A stretch of 26,908 nucleotides of DNA, from positions 1 through 26,908 of the forward strand of contig CAZTXD010000039.1 in the NCBI GenBank assembly GCA_964617995.1, read 5' to 3'. Of the stretch, positions 9,604 through 17,001 are shown one piece after another. This DNA is from CAZTXD01 sp964617995. GTDB taxonomy: Bacteria; Actinomycetota; Acidimicrobiia; Spongiisociales; ZC4RG35. Position 1 is the stretch's first letter; each line of letters opens with the position of its first letter. The notes under the pieces are model-generated. The model had not been told where the DNA came from. It did not search any database and was given only the letters and a program-made list of their open reading frames with translations. The position numbers were made by a program, and so were the translations under genes.

Positions 9604-10320
9604 TCAGTTCGACGTGATCGTCACCGGCACCTGTGTGACACAGTCGTCTCCCGGTCGGGTGTGGGGGACGAGCACCGGCGTGCATCCCGCCGCCAGGGAT
9701 CCCACCAGGCCGGTCACGATCCCTTGGTCCAGTGAGCAAACGACGTCGGGATGATCGGAAGCGGCCTCGCCGAAGGGGCAGTTGGACGAGAGCAGCCGCT
9801 CCCCCTCCACGTCGGGGTCCATGCTGAAGCCGAGGCCGGTCATCGCCACCGCCACCGCCTGCACCGCCTCGGCGTAGCCGGCGTCCTCAGGGGCGCCGAT
9901 CTCCTCGGCCAGCTCCCGGCCGTATTCGGTGCCCACCTCCTGGGCGATCTTCCCCATGTCGTCGGGGGCCGCCCGGGCGAGGGCTCGCATCAGCAGCTCG
10001 ACCAACAGCTCGTAGCGTCGGGGACTGAAGTGGATCGACACCTCCCGGTTGGAGGCCTCATACGTCTTGGCGGGTCGTCCCGCCCCCGGCCCCGATCGTC
10101 CGCTGGAGCGCCGGTAGGAGACCACGAGCCAGCCGTCGGTAGCCAGCTTGTCGAGATGATGGCGGGCCACATTGGGATGCAGGTCGAAGAGGGTGGCGAT
10201 GCGGGCGGTGGTCACAGGCTCGGCCGATTCCCTGACCGCCACATAGATGGCTCGACGGGTGGGATCGCCCAGAGCGGCGGTGAGGTCGGCGATCCTCTCG
10301 TCGAGTGCGTTGAGGTCCAT
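9604..10320 (-). CDS. SufR-like winged-helix regulator with C-terminal cysteines
   Basis: A 238-residue regulator with an ArsR/MarR-like winged helix at about 12-72 (ALGDPTRRAIY, then TTARIATLFDLHPNVARHHL as the recognition region). The C-terminal domain has four cysteines: C181 in SSNCPF, C195 in DVVCSLD, C213 in AAGCTP and C227 in GDDCVTQ. This layout, with NCPF and HPDVVC, resembles SufR-type repressors that bind an Fe-S cluster and control Fe-S biogenesis genes. The Fe-S role is inferred from the family and from its neighbours, Mrp and aconitase. The ATG at 10320 follows GGAGG at 10-nt spacing; the long upstream frame is antisense to mrp and not part of the gene. No suf operon is present in the window. 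Confidence 0.85.
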   Translation of the reverse strand: MDLNALDERIADLTAALGDPTRRAIYVAVRESAEPVTTARIATLFDLHPNVARHHLDKLATDGWLVVSYRRSSGRSGPGAGRPAKTYEASNREVSIHFSPRRYELLVELLMRALARAAPDDMGKIAQEVGTEYGRELAEEIGAPEDAGYAEAVQAVAVAMTGLGFSMDPDVEGERLLSSNCPFGEAASDHPDVVCSLDQGIVTGLVGSLAAGCTPVLVPHTRPGDDCVTQVPVTITSN

Positions 10321-10340
10321 ATCGGGGTTTCCTCCACCCG

Positions 10341-10352
10341 AAACTATAGTTT
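10341..10352. promoter_or_regulatory. Palindrome AAACTATAGTTT: shared divergent promoter or operator
   Basis: A perfect 12-bp palindrome in the AT-rich 75-bp gap between the regulator and mrp. It contains TATAGT on both strands (plus 10345-10350, minus 10348-10343). Read as a -10 box on each strand, it gives a regulator leader of about 16 nt starting with GGAGG and an mrp leader of about 39 nt with AGGAGA. It could also be the operator of the regulator, which would then control both genes. Confidence 0.55.
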
Positions 10353-10395
10353 GGACCGATCTTCTAGCCACTATCTCTATAGGAGAAAGGCATCT

Positions 10396-11481
10396 GTGTC
10401 CGAGACGCCCGCCGATTCTCTGCGCGCCGCCATCGAATCCGTGATGGAGCCCCTGCTGGGGCGAACGCTGGGTGAGCTGGGGCTGATCGAAGCCGTCTCC
10501 GACAGGCGTTTCGGGGCCGACTCCGTGACGATCCAGGTTCCCGTTCCCAACCATCCTTCCCTTCAGGAGCTGGACGCCGCCGTCAAGTCGGCGGCCCGAG
10601 ACACCCGGTTGACCGTCGAATACGAGGTCATGGACGACTCCGGCAGGCACCGGCTCATGGACCAGCTCCGCGCCGGGGTCGGTCCCGCCATCGGCCAGCC
10701 CGGCAACCGCACCCGCGTCATCTCCGTGTCTTCGGGCAAGGGCGGGGTCGGCAAGTCGTCGGTAAGCACGAACCTGGCGGTGACGCTGGCGGCGACGGGA
10801 AGGAAGGTCGGGATCATCGACGGCGACATATGGGGTTTCTCGATCCCCCGCATGTTCGGTGTCGATCGGCCTCCGGTCGTCATCGACGAGTCGATCATCC
10901 CTCCCCGCGCCTTCGGGGTCCAGGTCATGTCGATGGACTATTTCGTTCCCGACGACAAGGCCGTCATCTGGAGGGGGCCGATGCTCCACAAGGCCATCGA
11001 GCAGTTCCTGTCGGATGTGTTCTGGGACGCCCCCGACTACCTGATCGTCGACATGCCTCCCGGCACAGGTGACATCGCCATCTCGATGGCCCAGTTCCTG
11101 CCCAGAGCGCAGGTGCTCCTGGTCACGACCCCACAGCCGACGGCGCAGCGTGTGGCGCGTCGGGCGGCGCTGATGGCCGAGCAGGTCGACCAGGAGGTGA
11201 TCGGGGTCATCGAGAACATGGCCTGGTTCACAGGCGACGATGGCAAACGCTACGAGCTCTTCGGCGCCGGTGGGGGAGCGGCCCTGGCCGACGAGCTGAG
11301 GGTTCCGTTGATGGCGCAGATACCTCTCTTGCCGGCGATGCGGGCGGGCGCCGACGAGGGCCGGCCCGTTACGGTGGCGGCACCGGACTCAGAGGCGGCG
11401 GCGGCGTTCTCGGCCCTGGTGGAAGCGGTGGAGTCTGCCCGGCCCCGCGTGAGAACGCATCCCGATCTGGTGATCCGCTGA
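10396..11481 (+). CDS. mrp: Mrp/NBP35-family Fe-S cluster carrier ATPase (ApbC)
   Basis: A 361-residue protein that would bind and deliver Fe-S clusters to apo-enzymes in the cytoplasm. Residues 8-80 form a MIP18-like (DUF59) domain. The P-loop ATPase carries the deviant Walker A GKGGVGKS (114-121), IDGDIWGFSIPRMFG, and the switch/Walker B VDMPPGTGD. Where many bacterial Mrp proteins have a CxxC after ENM, this one reads ENMAWFTGDDGKRYELFG and has no cysteine pair, as in other actinobacterial Mrp proteins I know of. The GTG at 10396 lies 9 nt after AGGAGA. The downstream membrane-protein gene follows after 2 bp. Confidence 0.93.
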   Translation: MSETPADSLRAAIESVMEPLLGRTLGELGLIEAVSDRRFGADSVTIQVPVPNHPSLQELDAAVKSAARDTRLTVEYEVMDDSGRHRLMDQLRAGVGPAIGQPGNRTRVISVSSGKGGVGKSSVSTNLAVTLAATGRKVGIIDGDIWGFSIPRMFGVDRPPVVIDESIIPPRAFGVQVMSMDYFVPDDKAVIWRGPMLHKAIEQFLSDVFWDAPDYLIVDMPPGTGDIAISMAQFLPRAQVLLVTTPQPTAQRVARRAALMAEQVDQEVIGVIENMAWFTGDDGKRYELFGAGGGAALADELRVPLMAQIPLLPAMRAGADEGRPVTVAAPDSEAAAAFSALVEAVESARPRVRTHPDLVIR

Positions 11482-11483
11482 AC

Positions 11484-12353
11484 GTGACGGCCGATTGGAG
11501 GCACTACGCCCTCCCGGTAGTTCTCTGGGTGTACGGCATGGCCGTGTCGCTGACCCTCGTCTCGTTGTGGGGCCGGGCGGTGGTGGTCGACGCCGACCTG
11601 GTGGCGGCAGCCGCGGCGGACACGGCGACGGCAGGGCCGGTAGCCGACCGGGTCGAAGCCTGGCTTGCCCGACAGCTGGGCGACGAGAGGGGTATCGACA
11701 GGGGCACTGCCTCCGACATAGCCGCCTCGGCGGTGGAGGATCCGGCCCTCGAGGACAGCCTCGCTGAGCTGGTTGAGGCCATAGTCGCGGCGGCGGCGCT
11801 GCCCCCTGGGGAGCAAGCTGTCGTCGACGTCGCCGGTATCCTCGGTCCGGCCGGCCCGGTGCTCACGTCGCATGTCCAGCGTCACGGAGTCGCGGCCGAC
11901 GAAGCGGAGGTCGCTCAGGTCATCGCCTCCCTCGACCCGCTGGTGGTTCGCCTGCCCGATGAGAGGCCGCTGGTGGGCCCCGGCTCGGACGCCGCCCGGA
12001 CGCTCTACCTGGGAACGATCCTCGGTCTGACGGTGATCGTCGGGATGGGAACCGCCGCAGAGTTCATGTCCGAAGACAAGAGGGTGATGCTCCGCTCGCT
12101 CATGAACCGCATCGCCGTCTCCGCCTTGGGTTTCGCCGTGTTCTTCCGTCTGGGCGCCTGGTTCCTCGATCCGGGGGCGGGAAGGGCTCCTTTCCGGCTC
12201 GCCGCTTCCCGGTTGGTGTCGGCCAAGCTGTGGTTGCCGGTGCTCATCGCCGTGGGAGCCGGAGCGGCCGGATGGGCCTTGCGCTCCCGCGTGAGGCGGA
12301 GGCCGGTCACACCGGAGGAAGGGTCCCCGTCGTTAGACGCGCCATCCACGTGA
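11484..12353 (+). CDS. Membrane protein of unknown function downstream of mrp
   Basis: A 289-residue protein with a predicted N-terminal anchor (about 8-30), an Ala-rich acidic extracytoplasmic region of about 140 residues, and three later hydrophobic segments (TLYLGTILGLTVIVGMG, RIAVSALGFAVFFRLGAWF, KLWLPVLIAVGAGAAGWAL), ending in an Arg-rich cytoplasmic tail. No enzyme or transporter motif was recognised. GTG 11484 begins 2 bp after the mrp stop, so the two are almost certainly one operon. Whether it relates to Fe-S metabolism is unknown. The 3' end overlaps the convergent DUF2752 gene by 47 bp. Confidence 0.7.
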   Translation: MTADWRHYALPVVLWVYGMAVSLTLVSLWGRAVVVDADLVAAAAADTATAGPVADRVEAWLARQLGDERGIDRGTASDIAASAVEDPALEDSLAELVEAIVAAAALPPGEQAVVDVAGILGPAGPVLTSHVQRHGVAADEAEVAQVIASLDPLVVRLPDERPLVGPGSDAARTLYLGTILGLTVIVGMGTAAEFMSEDKRVMLRSLMNRIAVSALGFAVFFRLGAWFLDPGAGRAPFRLAASRLVSAKLWLPVLIAVGAGAAGWALRSRVRRRPVTPEEGSPSLDAPST

Positions 12354-12702
12354 CGACGAAGATCGCCGCCGAGGCGATCAGCAGCCGATTCACGACCTGA
12401 GGGTTCAGCGGGAGGGTGATTCCCCGGCGTCGTCCGATCCAGACCACCGTCGCCCCGATCATCCATGCCAGCACCAGGAACACCAGCGGGTGGAAGGCGA
12501 GGGCACTACCCACGTCGCCCCGCACCAGCGAGGCTGCCGCCCGGGTCAGCCCGCACCCGGGACAGGCCGTGCCGGTGATCAGGGCAAACGGGCAGATCGT
12601 GGGTGCCTCCTCCACAGGTGCCACCGCCAGCGCGGCTGCGACCGCTAGCGCCGGCAGTGACCACCGCAGGTCGATCCGGGGTAGGGGGCGGTGCGCGATC
12701 AC
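12307..12702 (-). CDS. DUF2752 family membrane protein
   Basis: A 131-residue protein with three hydrophobic segments. The DUF2752 signature is clear: ICPFALITGTACPGCGLTRA (C37, C47 and C50), followed by a FHPLVFLVLAW helix. The cysteines lie at a membrane boundary and could bind metal or form disulfides, but the function is unknown. It starts at GTG 12702, 7 bp after the DUF4190-like gene's stop, so the two are probably an operon. The C-terminal end is encoded inside the convergent membrane-protein gene. Confidence 0.85.
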   Translation of the reverse strand: MIAHRPLPRIDLRWSLPALAVAAALAVAPVEEAPTICPFALITGTACPGCGLTRAAASLVRGDVGSALAFHPLVFLVLAWMIGATVVWIGRRRGITLPLNPQVVNRLLIASAAIFVVTWMARLTTGTLPPV

Positions 12703-12709
12703 GTCCCGC

Positions 12710-13003
12710 TCACAGCCTGCCGAGCTCGTCCAGGAAGGCCAGCCCGCCGCCGATGGCGATCAGGAATGCCACCGCCACGATGCTCAGGAGATACAGCACG
12801 CCGACCACGATGGCGATGATACGGGCGGCGTTGGCCGTGCCCTGGTTGACGGGATCGCGGCGCTGGGCTGCGATAGCCTCGAGCTCGTTGCGGGCCTGGA
12901 TGTAGCCGATGATGGCGGCAGGCCCACAACACACCAGCCCCACGATGCTCCAAACGAGGGAGCTCGTCGCCTGGCTGGCCTCCGGATAGGCAGGGGCGGT
13001 CAT
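12710..13003 (-). CDS. DUF4190-like small membrane protein
   Basis: A 97-residue protein with two membrane helices (LVWSIVGLVCCGPAAIIGYI and IIAIVVGVLYLLSIVAVAFL) joined by a charged loop (ARNELEAIAAQRR). The CCGP segment and layout fit DUF4190 or related two-helix families, including CD225/dispanin-like proteins. The ATG is preceded by AAGGAGAG. Co-location with a DUF2752 gene suggests a shared membrane role, which is inference. Confidence 0.7.
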   Translation of the reverse strand: MTAPAYPEASQATSSLVWSIVGLVCCGPAAIIGYIQARNELEAIAAQRRDPVNQGTANAARIIAIVVGVLYLLSIVAVAFLIAIGGGLAFLDELGRL

Positions 13004-13029
13004 GTCTCTCCTTGGTCGACAGCCTGGTG

Positions 13030-13035
13030 AGCCTA
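13030..13035 (-). promoter_or_regulatory. -10 box TAGGCT for the DUF4190-like gene
   Basis: On the minus strand TAGGCT (13035-13030) would start a leader of about 20 nt that contains AAGGAGAG. Its TAG is also the stop codon of the upstream transaminase gene, so promoter and stop codon share bases. Confidence 0.35.
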
Positions 13036-14265
13036 CAGAGACGACAGCCCGCGGTGGAAGCGTTCACCCATCTCTTTGACGTTCTCGGGGGTCATGACGA
13101 GCGGGGGAGACACCTGCAGGCCCCCACCTCCCACGGCGCGGGTGAGGACGCCCGCCTCCCGGCAAGCGCGCGCTGCCCGGGGAGGCAGGCCCTCGTCGGT
13201 GGTGTCGAGCTGGATGGCCGCCAGCGCACCCACCCCGGCGCGGATCTCGGTGACGACGTCGAGGTCGGCGAGGGGGGCGAGAGCGACCGGGATCTCCGTC
13301 TCCAGCTCCATCGCCCTCTCCAGCAGGCCCTCCCGTTCGATGATGTCCATCACCACCAGGCCGGCGACACAGGACGCGGAGTGACCCGAGTAGGTGTAGC
13401 CGTGACGGAAGACGTTGCCCGGCCGGTCGAAGAAGGGAGCGGCGATGTGGGGGGCGGTGACCACGCCTCCCAGCGGCAGGTAGCCGCACGTGACACCCTT
13501 GGCAAAGGTGATCATGTCCGGCTCGAGACCGAACCGCCCGGCGGCGAACCAGTCGCCCACCCGGCCGAAGCCCGTGATGACCTCGTCGGATATGTAGAGA
13601 CCGCCGGCTTCTCGGATGGCTTCCCGGACCCGGGTGAGGTAGCTCTCGGGGACGGGACGAATGCCGCCGGCGCCCACCACCGCCTCCACGAAGATGCCGG
13701 CTACCCGCTCGGGGCCGGCGTGGTCGATCGCCTTCGTCACGGCCTCGGCGTCGTCGTGAGGCACGAACACGACATCTCCCACGAGTTCGCCGTACCCGAA
13801 GCGGTTCGGCTCCATGCCTCCCAGGGACGTCCCGTAGGTGTTCATGCCGTGGTAAGCCCACTCGCGGGCGATGAAGACCGTCCGCTCGGGCTGGCCGACG
13901 GCGGAGAAGTACCGGCGGGCGAGCTTGGCAGCCGTGTCGACGGCGTCGGATCCTCCCAGGCCGAAGAACACCTTCGAAGCGGGATCGGGGGCAACGGCGG
14001 CGATCCGCTCGGCCAGCTCGATGGGCGGGCGGGTGCCGAAGTCGACGAAGCAGTGGAAGGCGGGGAGCTTGTCCATCTGGCGCCGGACCGCATCGATGAT
14101 CTCGGTGCGTCCCCAGCCGACGTTGGCGTACCACAGTCCGGCGGCAGCATCCAGGTAACGGTTGCCCTCCTCGTCGAAGGCATAGACACCCTCGGCCCGA
14201 TCGACGACGAAGGGCGAGTGTTGAACGGTGTGCATGTCGGCGAAGGGATGCCAGAAAGCGCTCAT
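13033..14265 (-). CDS. Class III (omega) aminotransferase, putrescine/beta-alanine type
   Basis: A 410-residue PLP-dependent transaminase, slightly shorter than the usual 430-460 for the class. Motifs are FWHPFADM at the N-terminus, LDAAAGLWYANVG, SDEVITGFGR with D227 for the PLP ring nitrogen, and FAKGVTCGYLPLGG with Schiff-base K256. Such enzymes move an amino group from putrescine, taurine, beta-alanine or similar amines to pyruvate. The divergent polyamine transporter operon makes putrescine or another diamine the best guess, but specificity cannot be read from sequence alone. ATG 14265 is supported by TACAGT 7 nt upstream. The longer frame upstream is antisense to the amidohydrolase. Confidence 0.88.
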   Translation of the reverse strand: MSAFWHPFADMHTVQHSPFVVDRAEGVYAFDEEGNRYLDAAAGLWYANVGWGRTEIIDAVRRQMDKLPAFHCFVDFGTRPPIELAERIAAVAPDPASKVFFGLGGSDAVDTAAKLARRYFSAVGQPERTVFIAREWAYHGMNTYGTSLGGMEPNRFGYGELVGDVVFVPHDDAEAVTKAIDHAGPERVAGIFVEAVVGAGGIRPVPESYLTRVREAIREAGGLYISDEVITGFGRVGDWFAAGRFGLEPDMITFAKGVTCGYLPLGGVVTAPHIAAPFFDRPGNVFRHGYTYSGHSASCVAGLVVMDIIEREGLLERAMELETEIPVALAPLADLDVVTEIRAGVGALAAIQLDTTDEGLPPRAARACREAGVLTRAVGGGGLQVSPPLVMTPENVKEMGERFHRGLSSL

Positions 14266-14272
14266 GACCGTC

Positions 14273-14278
14273 ACTGTA
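14273..14278 (-). promoter_or_regulatory. -10 box TACAGT of a leaderless transcript (transaminase)
   Basis: TACAGT (14278-14273, minus strand) ends 7 nt before ATG 14265, with no Shine-Dalgarno. It lies 40 bp from the opposing box at 14318, so the two genes have separate but neighbouring promoters. Confidence 0.5.
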
Positions 14279-14317
14279 ACCAGCGGGGCCGTTCCCCTCC
14301 GCCGGATGCCGACTCGG

Positions 14318-14323
14318 TAGTGT
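14318..14323 (+). promoter_or_regulatory. -10 box TAGTGT of a leaderless transcript (amidohydrolase-pot operon)
   Basis: TAGTGT ends 6 nt before GTG 14330 and no ribosome-binding site is present. It would drive the five overlapped genes that follow. A short dyad (GGGG, five bases, CCCC at 14285-14297) lies just upstream and might bind a regulator. Confidence 0.5.
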
Positions 14324-14329
14324 TTCGCG

Positions 14330-15934
14330 GTGAGCCAGCGAACGATCCTCCTCAACGGTCGGATCTTCACCGCCGACGCGGCCCGGACATGGGCCCGGGC
14401 GGTGGCAGTGGAAGGTGACCGGATCGTGGCGGTCGGCAACGAGTCGGACGTCGCGGCCCACACCGCCGGCGCCGACGTGGTGGACATGGAGGGTCGGCTG
14501 CTCACTCCCGGTCTCACCGATGCCCATGTCCACCCCCACGGTGGGGGAGCCCTCCTGCTCGGATGCAACCTCCTGGAGGCGTCGGGGCGCCACGAGGCGC
14601 TGTCAATCGTGGCCGAGTACGCCCGGGGCAATCCCGACGTCGCCTGGATCAAGGGGGGCGGATGGTCTCAGGACTGGTTCGAGCGGGCCTGTCCGCCCGC
14701 CGCCGACCTCGACGAGGCGGTGGGGGACAGGCCGGTATTCCTGACCAACCGCGACGGCCACGGAGCATGGGTGAACTCCCGGGCACTGGCCGTCGCCGGT
14801 GTCACCGCCGCCACTCCCGACCCGGAGGATGGGCGGATCGAGCGTCTCATCGACGGATCTCCCCAGGGCACCCTCCATGAGGGCGCGATGTCTCTCGTGG
14901 AGGGAGCGATGCCGCCCGCCACGGACGACGACGTGGAGGCCGCGCTCCTGGAGGGCCAGCGTCATCTCCTCCGGCTGGGCATCACCGGCTGGCTGGACGC
15001 CTGGGTCGAACAGCCCCTGCACGATGCCTATCGGCGTCTGGGCGAGAGCGGGCGCCTGCGGGGATCGGTGCTGGCAGCGTTGTGGTGGGATCGGGCCGGG
15101 GGCATCGAGCAGATCGAGCGCCTGCGGGTCTGGCGGGAGCAGCGAGCGCCCGGCTATCGCCCCCACGCGGTCAAGCTGATGCTGGACGGGGTGATGGAGA
15201 ACTTCACCGCCTCCATGCTCGAGCCCTACCACGAGGTGGGAGGCGCCGGCATCGACATGATCGACCCCCGGTTCCTCCAGGAGGTGGTGACGGCCCTGGA
15301 CGAAGAGGGTTTCCAGTGTCACTTCCACGCCATCGGCGATGCCGCCGTCCGCCATGCACTCGATGCCGTCGAGGCGGCCCGGATCGCCAACGGATGGTCC
15401 GGGCTCCGTCACAGCATCGCCCACATCCAGGTGATCCACCCGGCCGACATCCCCCGTTTCCACCGGCTGGGCGCGGTCGCCAACGCTCAGCCCCTCTGGG
15501 CATGCGAGGACGGCTACCAGGAGGAGTTGACCCAACCCTTCCTGGGCCCGATCCGCTCGAGCCGCCAGTATCCGTTCGCCAGCCTGGTGGGGTCGGGGGC
15601 GGCCCTCGTGGGGGGCTCGGACTGGTCGGTGTCCACCTGCGACGTCATGGCGCAGATCCACGTCGCGGTCAACCGGGTGCCGGTGCAGGACCGGTCCCGT
15701 ATCCCGCTGGTCCCCTCGGAGCGACTCGACCCGGTCACGGCTCTGGCGGCTTTCACGGCGGGATCGGCATGGCACAACGGCGACGAGATGGACCGTGGGG
15801 TCGTCCGCGTCGGTAACCTGGCCGAGCTGGTGCTCTTCGACCGGGATCCCTTCCCCGACGGTTCCTTCGGGGACACTGCGGTCGAGAGCGTGATGGTCGC
15901 CGGGCAGTGGGTCGATCGAAAGGAGGTCGGGTGA
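14330..15934 (+). CDS. YtcJ-like metal-dependent amidohydrolase
   Basis: A 534-residue amidohydrolase-3 family enzyme. Metal-site motifs are DAHVHPHGGG (H66 and H68), a candidate bridging lysine in AVKLMLDGV, CHFHAIGDAA, SIAHIQ, and GSDWSVS with the late Asp. The N-terminal beta-sandwich begins ILLNGRIFTADAART. YtcJ-like enzymes hydrolyse amide or N-acyl bonds and substrates vary widely. Its TGA overlaps the PotA GTG, so it is the first gene of the transport operon. It may process an imported or acylated polyamine, which is inference. GTG 14330 is supported by the TAGTGT box. The protein appears complete. Confidence 0.88.
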   Translation: MSQRTILLNGRIFTADAARTWARAVAVEGDRIVAVGNESDVAAHTAGADVVDMEGRLLTPGLTDAHVHPHGGGALLLGCNLLEASGRHEALSIVAEYARGNPDVAWIKGGGWSQDWFERACPPAADLDEAVGDRPVFLTNRDGHGAWVNSRALAVAGVTAATPDPEDGRIERLIDGSPQGTLHEGAMSLVEGAMPPATDDDVEAALLEGQRHLLRLGITGWLDAWVEQPLHDAYRRLGESGRLRGSVLAALWWDRAGGIEQIERLRVWREQRAPGYRPHAVKLMLDGVMENFTASMLEPYHEVGGAGIDMIDPRFLQEVVTALDEEGFQCHFHAIGDAAVRHALDAVEAARIANGWSGLRHSIAHIQVIHPADIPRFHRLGAVANAQPLWACEDGYQEELTQPFLGPIRSSRQYPFASLVGSGAALVGGSDWSVSTCDVMAQIHVAVNRVPVQDRSRIPLVPSERLDPVTALAAFTAGSAWHNGDEMDRGVVRVGNLAELVLFDRDPFPDGSFGDTAVESVMVAGQWVDRKEVG

Positions 15935-17001
15935 GCACTCCGGCGGTGGAGTTGCTGGCAGTCACGAAGCGGTTCGGGGACGTCGTTGCGGTCGACGAAG
16001 TCGATCTGGCGGTGGGGGACGGAGAGTTCTTCTCGCTGCTGGGGCCCTCGGGCTGCGGGAAGACCACGACCTTGCGGATGATCGCCGGCTTCGAGTACCC
16101 GTCGCAGGGTTCGCTACGGATCCACGGCAAGGAGATGGGACTGCTGCCCGCAAACCAGCGCCCCGTCAACACGGTCTTCCAGTCGTACGCGCTCTTCCCG
16201 CACATGACCGTGGCCGAGAACGTGGCCTTCGGCCTGGAGATGAGGAAGGTTCCCGCAGCGGAGATCTCCGTGCGGGTCGCCCGGGTCCTCGATCAGGTTC
16301 AACTGGGGCAGCGGGCCGACGCCCGCCCATCACAGCTCTCCGGCGGGCAGATGCAGCGGGTGGCGCTGGCCCGGGCTCTCGTGAACGAGCCCGAGGTCCT
16401 GCTCCTCGACGAGCCGCTGGGGGCCCTGGACCTCAAGCTCCGCCAGAGCATGCAGGTGGAGCTGAAGGACCTGCAGGCCCGCGTTGGGATCACATTCATT
16501 TACGTGACCCACGACCAGGAGGAGGCTCTGACCATGTCGGATCGCATCGGAGTCATGAACGAAGGGCGTCTGCTCCAGGTGGGCGAGCCCGCGGCGATCT
16601 ACGAGAGCCCCACGTCGCGGTTCGTGGCGGGCTTCATCGGCGACATCAACCTGGTCGACGTCACTGTCGACGGAGCCGACTCGGTGCGTCTCGGCAACGG
16701 CACCACCTTGCCTCTCCGGACCGGCCGGGACAGAGGGGCGGCGGTCACGCTGGCTCTGCGGCCGGAGCGGCTCGCGCTCTACGAGACCGATGAGCCCGTT
16801 CCCGACTCCTACCTCAGGCTCCGGGGCAAGGTCACGAGGAAGCTGTACTACGGAGACGCCTACTTCTACGACGTCGAGGTGGGCCTCGCCCACCCGCTGG
16901 AGGTGAAGGAGGAGAACCGCCCGGGTGTGGAGACGTACGAGCTGGGCGAGGAGACCATCGTGGGATGGGCGCCCGCGTCGACCAACGTGGTGACGGACTG
17001 A
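15931..17001 (+). CDS. potA: Spermidine/putrescine-type ABC transporter ATPase
   Basis: A 356-residue ABC ATPase that would energise polyamine uptake at the inner face of the membrane. It shows Walker A GPSGCGKT (38-45), Q-loop Q84, signature LSGGQ (136-140), Walker B LLLDEP (D160, E161), H-loop H194 and a C-terminal TOBE-like region (about 240-350). PotA is favoured over sugar or iron ATPases because the partner genes are PotB/C/D-like. GTG 15931 overlaps the amidohydrolase stop, with AGGAGG at 15921-15926. Its own TGA overlaps the PotB ATG (TGATG). Confidence 0.93.
   Translation: MSTPAVELLAVTKRFGDVVAVDEVDLAVGDGEFFSLLGPSGCGKTTTLRMIAGFEYPSQGSLRIHGKEMGLLPANQRPVNTVFQSYALFPHMTVAENVAFGLEMRKVPAAEISVRVARVLDQVQLGQRADARPSQLSGGQMQRVALARALVNEPEVLLLDEPLGALDLKLRQSMQVELKDLQARVGITFIYVTHDQEEALTMSDRIGVMNEGRLLQVGEPAAIYESPTSRFVAGFIGDINLVDVTVDGADSVRLGNGTTLPLRTGRDRGAAVTLALRPERLALYETDEPVPDSYLRLRGKVTRKLYYGDAYFYDVEVGLAHPLEVKEENRPGVETYELGEETIVGWAPASTNVVTD

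Noticed and set aside
10321..10989. N-terminal extension of the SufR-like frame to 461 residues
   Set aside because: The extension is antisense to mrp and lacks protein-like sequence. The winged-helix protein begins naturally at ATG 10320 with a GGAGG upstream.
13004..13042. Inverted repeat GTCTCT / AGAGAC as a terminator between the transaminase and DUF4190 genes
   Set aside because: The arms are only 6 bp with a 27-nt loop and the left arm is part of the ribosome-binding site. It is not convincing as a terminator.
14285..14297. GGGG-five bases-CCCC dyad as an operator
   Set aside because: It is too short and too likely by chance in this GC-rich sequence to list as a feature.
13012..14418. 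A 468-residue plus-strand open frame
   Set aside because: It runs antisense to the transaminase gene, which has intact PLP motifs. Long antisense frames are expected in GC-rich DNA.
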